Positions 6,899-10,453 of a stretch of DNA of 10,453 nt are shown in pieces. Position numbers and translations under genes: made by a program. How positions within the stretch are numbered: the first letter of the stretch is position 1; every line of letters begins with the position of its first letter. The notes below the pieces were generated by a model that saw only the letters and a program-made list of their open reading frames with translations, had not been told where the DNA came from and made no database searches. Source of the stretch: Acidobacteria bacterium CG_4_9_14_3_um_filter_49_7 (GTDB lineage Bacteria; Acidobacteriota; Holophagae; Thermotomaculales; Thermotomaculaceae); contig PFTO01000030.1 of the NCBI GenBank assembly GCA_002789615.1, forward strand, positions 1-10,453, written 5' to 3'.

Positions 6899-9862
6899 TT
6901 ACTGATTCACGATGGGAATGGCTGATATGCCCGACATATAGTCCTGCTCTGGAACGGAATTTCCCCAGAGCTCAAAACCAACCATGGGTTGATTCCCGTG
7001 TACTCTAATTTGTGATGTTCCTGCCGGGATACCGCCGGCAAAAATATCTCCTGCAAGGAGAACCCATTTTTCATTTGGATTCAGAAAATCATTCGGGTTA
7101 TCGCTCTGCAAAACGGTTCCGCTGTCATCCAGGGCTTCCACGGTCAATGAACAGGGGGCTGAACCTGCGTTTAAGACGGCAATTCCAGTCCAGAAATCCG
7201 GGTCGGTGGAAATGTGTGGAAAAATCAGTCCAGTACTGCCTTCACTGAGACCTGGTACACCTGCAAGCAACCTGTCGCCCTTCTCTTCCAGTGTTCCGAA
7301 CAGCTCAAAACCAATAATCAGGCCACCACTGCCAACTTCAGCTTTTACCCATGCGGTAGCCGCCGGATATTCCTTTCCATGGTTGATCCAGAAATTCTGG
7401 ACAAGGTCCACCACCTTGGTATTGGCAGGAAGGGAAAACGTCACAACCTCCAAGGCCACTCCGTCTTTGTCATATGGAGTCAATGACAGTTCAGTTTCAT
7501 TTTCAGATACATTTTCCAGCGCGATACCTGTCCACCAGTAACTACCATTCACATCTACATGGGGAAAGTACAGAATTGAGGCAGCCTTGGATTCATCATT
7601 GAGGAGGAAACCAGCAAACTGTTGGACATTTTCGCCCTTTTTTCGGAAAGTCTCCACTCCAGCCAACGTCTTCTTGTCCGAAGAAATAATGCCCCAACCC
7701 GAGAAGGATTCCGGATACACACCTCCATATACGTCTCTCAACCAGTCGAAGGATGTTTCTCCGAATTTATTGTCAAAGTAAGTAATGGGAATTGCCTCCT
7801 CTCCTGGCGACAGATAGTTAACAGTGGGGATTTCTGTGGACACGTTGACCAGAGACGTTTCCGTATCCCAGTAATTCGATTCAGGGGCAATGTGAGGAAC
7901 AACAAGCGAGTCCGAAAGATAATCAACAGCCGGCAGAAATATGGACCTGTCCCGGTTGCGGCTCACCATGCTTGTATAACCGGCAAGCGGGGATGTGGAT
8001 GACAGAATGACCCAGCAAGGGGCTTGTACCTTATCTTTCAACGGAGACAACCACAATTTCCCGTTTCCGGCAATGGTTCCCGACTTTACTTTGTACACAA
8101 GGCATCCATTATCTCCAATGACCTGGAGAGTGTACGGCACAGCTTCTGAACCAGGATTTATAATTCCAATGTGGGATGTCATATCCCCGTCTTCCAGTAC
8201 CAGTGGGAAATAAAGATGGAAAGGGTCTGTGCCTACTTGAGGATTCAAAATGTAATTATCGTCCAGAATTCCCCTTCTGGTAAAAAAATAACGGAGCGTT
8301 TCCGTGTATTGTCCACCATATAGGGAAGTCTCTGCATTCAAAAGACGAACGGTCGAGGACGGATAATGGGTATCCGGTGCCATGGTCGGCAATGCCTTCA
8401 TCAAGATACTATCCATTTTCTCTGCTCCGATATGGTTCCGAATCTGCCAGAGTGTGGATGACCAGATTACCCCGTCCCAGTGAATGTTGGCACTACCGGT
8501 CAAAGGATAGGGCTCCCGCATATTTTCCGGATAATGACGATCCGTCACAATGGGACGAAGCCGGGGCGGATCATTATCGGGATTCGGATCATACCCGGTT
8601 GCATCCCATTCTCCAATTGTATCGGGATAGCGGGTGTCCCCGCTGAAGGTGGCCGCAATGTAATCAGAGGTACCTTCATCCTGGGAGCCGGCATCCCAGG
8701 TCTGTCCAAGGCCAGGAATGGCGTTATGCTGGATTGCGTGCCCAAATTCGTGAAGTACAATTTCAACATCTTCCGCATCATCAACTATGCCGTCACCAAA
8801 GTGAAGGCCCCGGTCTGTTTCCATGTAATACGAATTGTCGTCGATCATGTAATGGACATTTACCGGCACACTGTAATTGACTCTTTCCGGGAAATCCAGG
8901 GTATCTGCAATGTATCTGCTGAGTTCCGTTATCCAGTAATATGCATTCACTTCTTCGAAGCGGAAATCATTCCGGGTATAATTAAATTCACCAGTATCCG
9001 ACTGTGCCATCCCCGGAATGTAGCCAGGAACCGCTCTTGAATCAATGCCAGTGGCCGCCAGATCCACATATTGGTTTTTGAGTTTGCCGGATGTGTCATC
9101 CAGCAGGTGAAGCGTCACCTGCATTCTGGCATTATCAAGTACTTCCGAATCTTCATCGTTGTTATCGACTATTGTAATATCACCGGTTGTTGAAATGGGA
9201 TTGGGATGAAATACCATCCCGATACCGTCATGGCTTTCGTGAATCATATTGCGTTTGAACAGGAGTTTTCCGGTTCCAGCATCCAGAAAAGCCTCCCAGC
9301 ACTGGTCTTTTCCAGACACAATGACTCGGTACGCAGGCATCCCCTTGAAATAGCCAAGTGCAGGCCCGTCGTTCAACCGGTTTGTGCCGGGAATGGCCGA
9401 AAATGAAAGACGGGGAAGCATTAGCGGCGAAAGTATCGGCGATTTTTCATCAATGAATGTTCTCTCCAGACTATCCCTGAAAATTTCTATTCGTCCACCA
9501 TTGAGCACAAAATAGACTCGTCCGTAGAAAACAGGCAGCCCTTTGTGAAGTTGCTGCAACCACAATATTGTTTCATTTCCATTGGTGGTTTGTCTTACAG
9601 GGACAAATTGATCGGGTGGAAAATCAAGATCTTTTCCATAGTCATTGATAAAAGCGGAGGCGACTTGTTCGGGCACTCCCTTGTAATTTCTGGACTGGCT
9701 GAAAATGATGTCTCTCACCCTCCCGGTATTATCCGGCATAAGAAATCGGATGCCATTTTCCCTTTTCAGACGCTTCAGTGAAAGTGTCGGCGCAGTCATA
9801 CCTGGCCCACAGATAAGAAACATCGCAAATAATAAAGCCACGCGTGTTCTGATCACGTTCAT
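6899..9862 (-). CDS. Secreted gluzincin metallopeptidase (M4/M36-like) with FTP/PepSY propeptide and four C-terminal repeats
   Basis: A 987-residue exported zinc endopeptidase. It begins with a Sec signal (MNVIRTRVALLFAMFLICGPGMTA, likely cleavage after A24). A propeptide follows: FTP-like WLQQLHKGLPVFYGRVYFVL (101-120), then a PepSY-like segment PAYRVIV to FLDAGTGKLLFKRNMI (176-207). The catalytic domain (about 210-545) has HEFGH at 371-375 (H371 and H375 bind zinc; E372 is the catalytic base), the third ligand E396 in DEGTSDY (395-401), with D400 as the supporting aspartate, and H461 in NIHWDGVIWSSTLW as the probable transition-state histidine. HEFGHAIQ and HxxGxIW resemble M36 fungalysins more than classic M4. 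Four beta-rich repeats (about 551-985) complete it. The gene starts 4 bp after the upstream gene's stop with no evident Shine-Dalgarno, suggesting translational coupling. It is probably cell-surface or extracellular; the substrate is unknown. Confidence 0.93.
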   Translation of the reverse strand: MNVIRTRVALLFAMFLICGPGMTAPTLSLKRLKRENGIRFLMPDNTGRVRDIIFSQSRNYKGVPEQVASAFINDYGKDLDFPPDQFVPVRQTTNGNETILWLQQLHKGLPVFYGRVYFVLNGGRIEIFRDSLERTFIDEKSPILSPLMLPRLSFSAIPGTNRLNDGPALGYFKGMPAYRVIVSGKDQCWEAFLDAGTGKLLFKRNMIHESHDGIGMVFHPNPISTTGDITIVDNNDEDSEVLDNARMQVTLHLLDDTSGKLKNQYVDLAATGIDSRAVPGYIPGMAQSDTGEFNYTRNDFRFEEVNAYYWITELSRYIADTLDFPERVNYSVPVNVHYMIDDNSYYMETDRGLHFGDGIVDDAEDVEIVLHEFGHAIQHNAIPGLGQTWDAGSQDEGTSDYIAATFSGDTRYPDTIGEWDATGYDPNPDNDPPRLRPIVTDRHYPENMREPYPLTGSANIHWDGVIWSSTLWQIRNHIGAEKMDSILMKALPTMAPDTHYPSSTVRLLNAETSLYGGQYTETLRYFFTRRGILDDNYILNPQVGTDPFHLYFPLVLEDGDMTSHIGIINPGSEAVPYTLQVIGDNGCLVYKVKSGTIAGNGKLWLSPLKDKVQAPCWVILSSTSPLAGYTSMVSRNRDRSIFLPAVDYLSDSLVVPHIAPESNYWDTETSLVNVSTEIPTVNYLSPGEEAIPITYFDNKFGETSFDWLRDVYGGVYPESFSGWGIISSDKKTLAGVETFRKKGENVQQFAGFLLNDESKAASILYFPHVDVNGSYWWTGIALENVSENETELSLTPYDKDGVALEVVTFSLPANTKVVDLVQNFWINHGKEYPAATAWVKAEVGSGGLIIGFELFGTLEEKGDRLLAGVPGLSEGSTGLIFPHISTDPDFWTGIAVLNAGSAPCSLTVEALDDSGTVLQSDNPNDFLNPNEKWVLLAGDIFAGGIPAGTSQIRVHGNQPMVGFELWGNSVPEQDYMSGISAIPIVNQ
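6908..7234 (-). repeat. Protease C-terminal repeat 4 (residues 877-985)
   Basis: Begins GLIFPHISTDPDFWTGIAVLN and includes GSAPCSLTVEALDDSG, then VHGNQPMVGFELWG and a closing YMSGISAIP. It shares with repeat 3 the pattern FPH......[FY]W.TGIA..N........L...D..G, followed by V...GFEL[FW]G and a final G[VI]. Confidence 0.8.
7238..7576 (-). repeat. Protease C-terminal repeat 3 (residues 763-875)
   Basis: Begins ILYFPHVDVNGSYWWTGIALE and includes LSLTPYDKDG, LPANTKVVDLV, GLIIGFELFG and LLAGVPGL. It is the clearest match to repeat 4, in both motif order and length. Confidence 0.8.
7592..7909 (-). repeat. Protease C-terminal repeat 2, divergent (residues 652-757)
   Basis: Begins SLVVPHIAPESNYWDTETSLVN and ends with KKTLAGVETFRKKG and FAGFL, which correspond to the GFELFG and LAGV elements of repeats 3 and 4. 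The central part (about 685-725) diverges and lacks the usual D..G hairpin. Confidence 0.6.
7919..8212 (-). repeat. Protease C-terminal repeat 1 (residues 551-648)
   Basis: Begins YFPLVLEDGDMTSHIGIINPG and includes YTLQVIGDNG, then SSTSPLAGYTS and a closing FLPAV. It follows the catalytic domain directly and is shorter than repeats 3 and 4. The tryptophan of the W.TGIA motif is absent here (SHIGIIN). Confidence 0.65.
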
Positions 9863-9866
9863 AGGC

Positions 9867-10453
9867 TTATTTTACAACAAAATGGTCAATGTGCCAGGAT
9901 TCCCCGTATGCGGAATCAATTTCAAAAATGAACCGAACCGTTTTCCCGGCATAAGTTGATATATCATATGACTCCCTTTTCCAGCGAGTAAACGTAACAT
10001 CGGTTGCGCTCACCGCAGGTTCATTTGAAAGGGGAAGGCTCTGCATATAGGCTGGACTGAATGCCTGGAGAGTCGTTGCTGTGTCCAGATTCCAACCATC
10101 ACCAACATTTATGACCTGTGTAATGTAAAAGGCGTCTGAGTCCACCGCAAAATCCGGCCATCCGAATTGAGAATAGAATGAAACTTCGGTCACATTGTCC
10201 GGAAGTGTCATGACGGGAGAAACAAGAATTTGATGGTTACGGATTGGTTCGTGGGTCTGAGGATCCTCCCCCCCATAAAATCCAACAATGTAATCATACC
10301 CATTCGGCACAGCCTGATCATAAATATCGTGAAAAGTACCACTGGTTCCATAGCGGGTCAGTGATGCAAGATCCCACCCCAGTCCGGTATCCTGGTTGTC
10401 AGACATTGGCCACAATTCCCAGGGATCTCCCTCAGCCGTGAAATCATCCCTTT
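9867..10453 (-). CDS. Secreted protein, C-terminal part with a jelly-roll (choice-of-anchor J/MAM-like) domain; runs off right edge
   Basis: The reverse-strand frame is open from the right edge to the TAA at 9869-9867, giving the last 194 residues of a longer protein. The visible part contains GDPWELWPMSDNQDTGLGWDL near the front, Y..GFYGGEDPQTHEPIRNHQILVSPVM in the middle, strands such as EVSFYSQFGWPDFAV, and the closing WKRESYDISTYAGKTV plus RFIFEIDSAYGESWHIDHFVV. The end pattern (aromatic-rich; Y.GK.VR..FE.DS, then W.IDH..V) is typical of the beta-sandwich modules at the end of secreted bacterial peptidases and adhesins of the choice-of-anchor J or MAM type. A TTG at 10415 is a possible start codon, but the frame continues upstream with similar composition, so the gene is partial and not a 182-residue protein. 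The protease gene starts 4 bp downstream. The full product could be a peptidase or a surface protein. Confidence 0.8.
   Translation of the reverse strand, partial: RDDFTAEGDPWELWPMSDNQDTGLGWDLASLTRYGTSGTFHDIYDQAVPNGYDYIVGFYGGEDPQTHEPIRNHQILVSPVMTLPDNVTEVSFYSQFGWPDFAVDSDAFYITQVINVGDGWNLDTATTLQAFSPAYMQSLPLSNEPAVSATDVTFTRWKRESYDISTYAGKTVRFIFEIDSAYGESWHIDHFVVK

Noticed and set aside
8480..9040. Open frame of 186 codons on the plus strand inside the protease
   Set aside because: It is antisense to the catalytic domain, which carries the HEFGH motif. The Ile/Arg-rich translation is the shadow of that coding strand.
10413..10415. TTG as the start of the rightmost gene
   Set aside because: The frame stays open to the window edge with sensible composition (DDFTAEGDPWE before it), there is no signal peptide after the TTG and no Shine-Dalgarno. 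The gene is partial.

Overview
The window comes from a Gram-negative bacterium. It carries a complete tripartite RND efflux operon with an outer-membrane channel and a periplasmic adaptor, plus Sec-exported proteins. Base composition looks moderate (roughly mid-40s % GC by eye). The gene set (enolase beside a two-domain protein resembling DUF6812, an RND operon ending in a YgaP-like membrane protein, and a secreted metallopeptidase with tandem C-terminal beta-domains) would fit a Desulfobacterota-, Acidobacteriota- or Aminicenantes-like lineage. That placement is an inference; there is no rRNA or other phylogenetic marker except 50 codons of enolase.

Layout. (1) Positions 1-823, minus strand: a hypothetical 211-residue protein with two related halves, followed 35 bp downstream by the first 50 codons of enolase (eno), which runs off the left edge. 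(2) 824-989: a 166-bp AT-rich divergent intergenic region with two short perfect dyads; the stronger is GTGAAA-N4-TTTCAC. (3) 990-6848, plus strand: a tightly packed four-gene operon encoding a TolC-type outer-membrane factor, an RND membrane-fusion protein, an RND inner-membrane pump and a 62-residue YgaP-like (DUF2892) membrane protein. Gaps are 9 bp, a 1-bp TGATG overlap, and 1 bp. A GC-rich hairpin with a T-run ends the operon at 6868-6896. (4) 6899-10453, minus strand, convergent with the efflux operon: a 987-residue secreted gluzincin metallopeptidase (FTP/PepSY-like propeptide, HEFGH catalytic domain, four tandem C-terminal beta-rich repeats). Four bp upstream lies the 3' end of another gene whose C-terminus looks like an extracellular jelly-roll domain; that frame is open to the right edge.

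The three efflux proteins should assemble into one envelope-spanning pump energised by the proton gradient. The fourth gene is coupled to it by position, but its role is unknown. The two right-hand genes look like a co-transcribed pair of secreted proteins, one a protease. No gene-free stretch exceeds 300 bases. I saw no RNA gene, insertion sequence, CRISPR array, attachment site or origin. Nothing here convincingly forms a wholly new system; the best leads are the duplicated protein beside eno, the repeat-bearing protease pair, the YgaP-like fourth gene and the divergent-region dyads.
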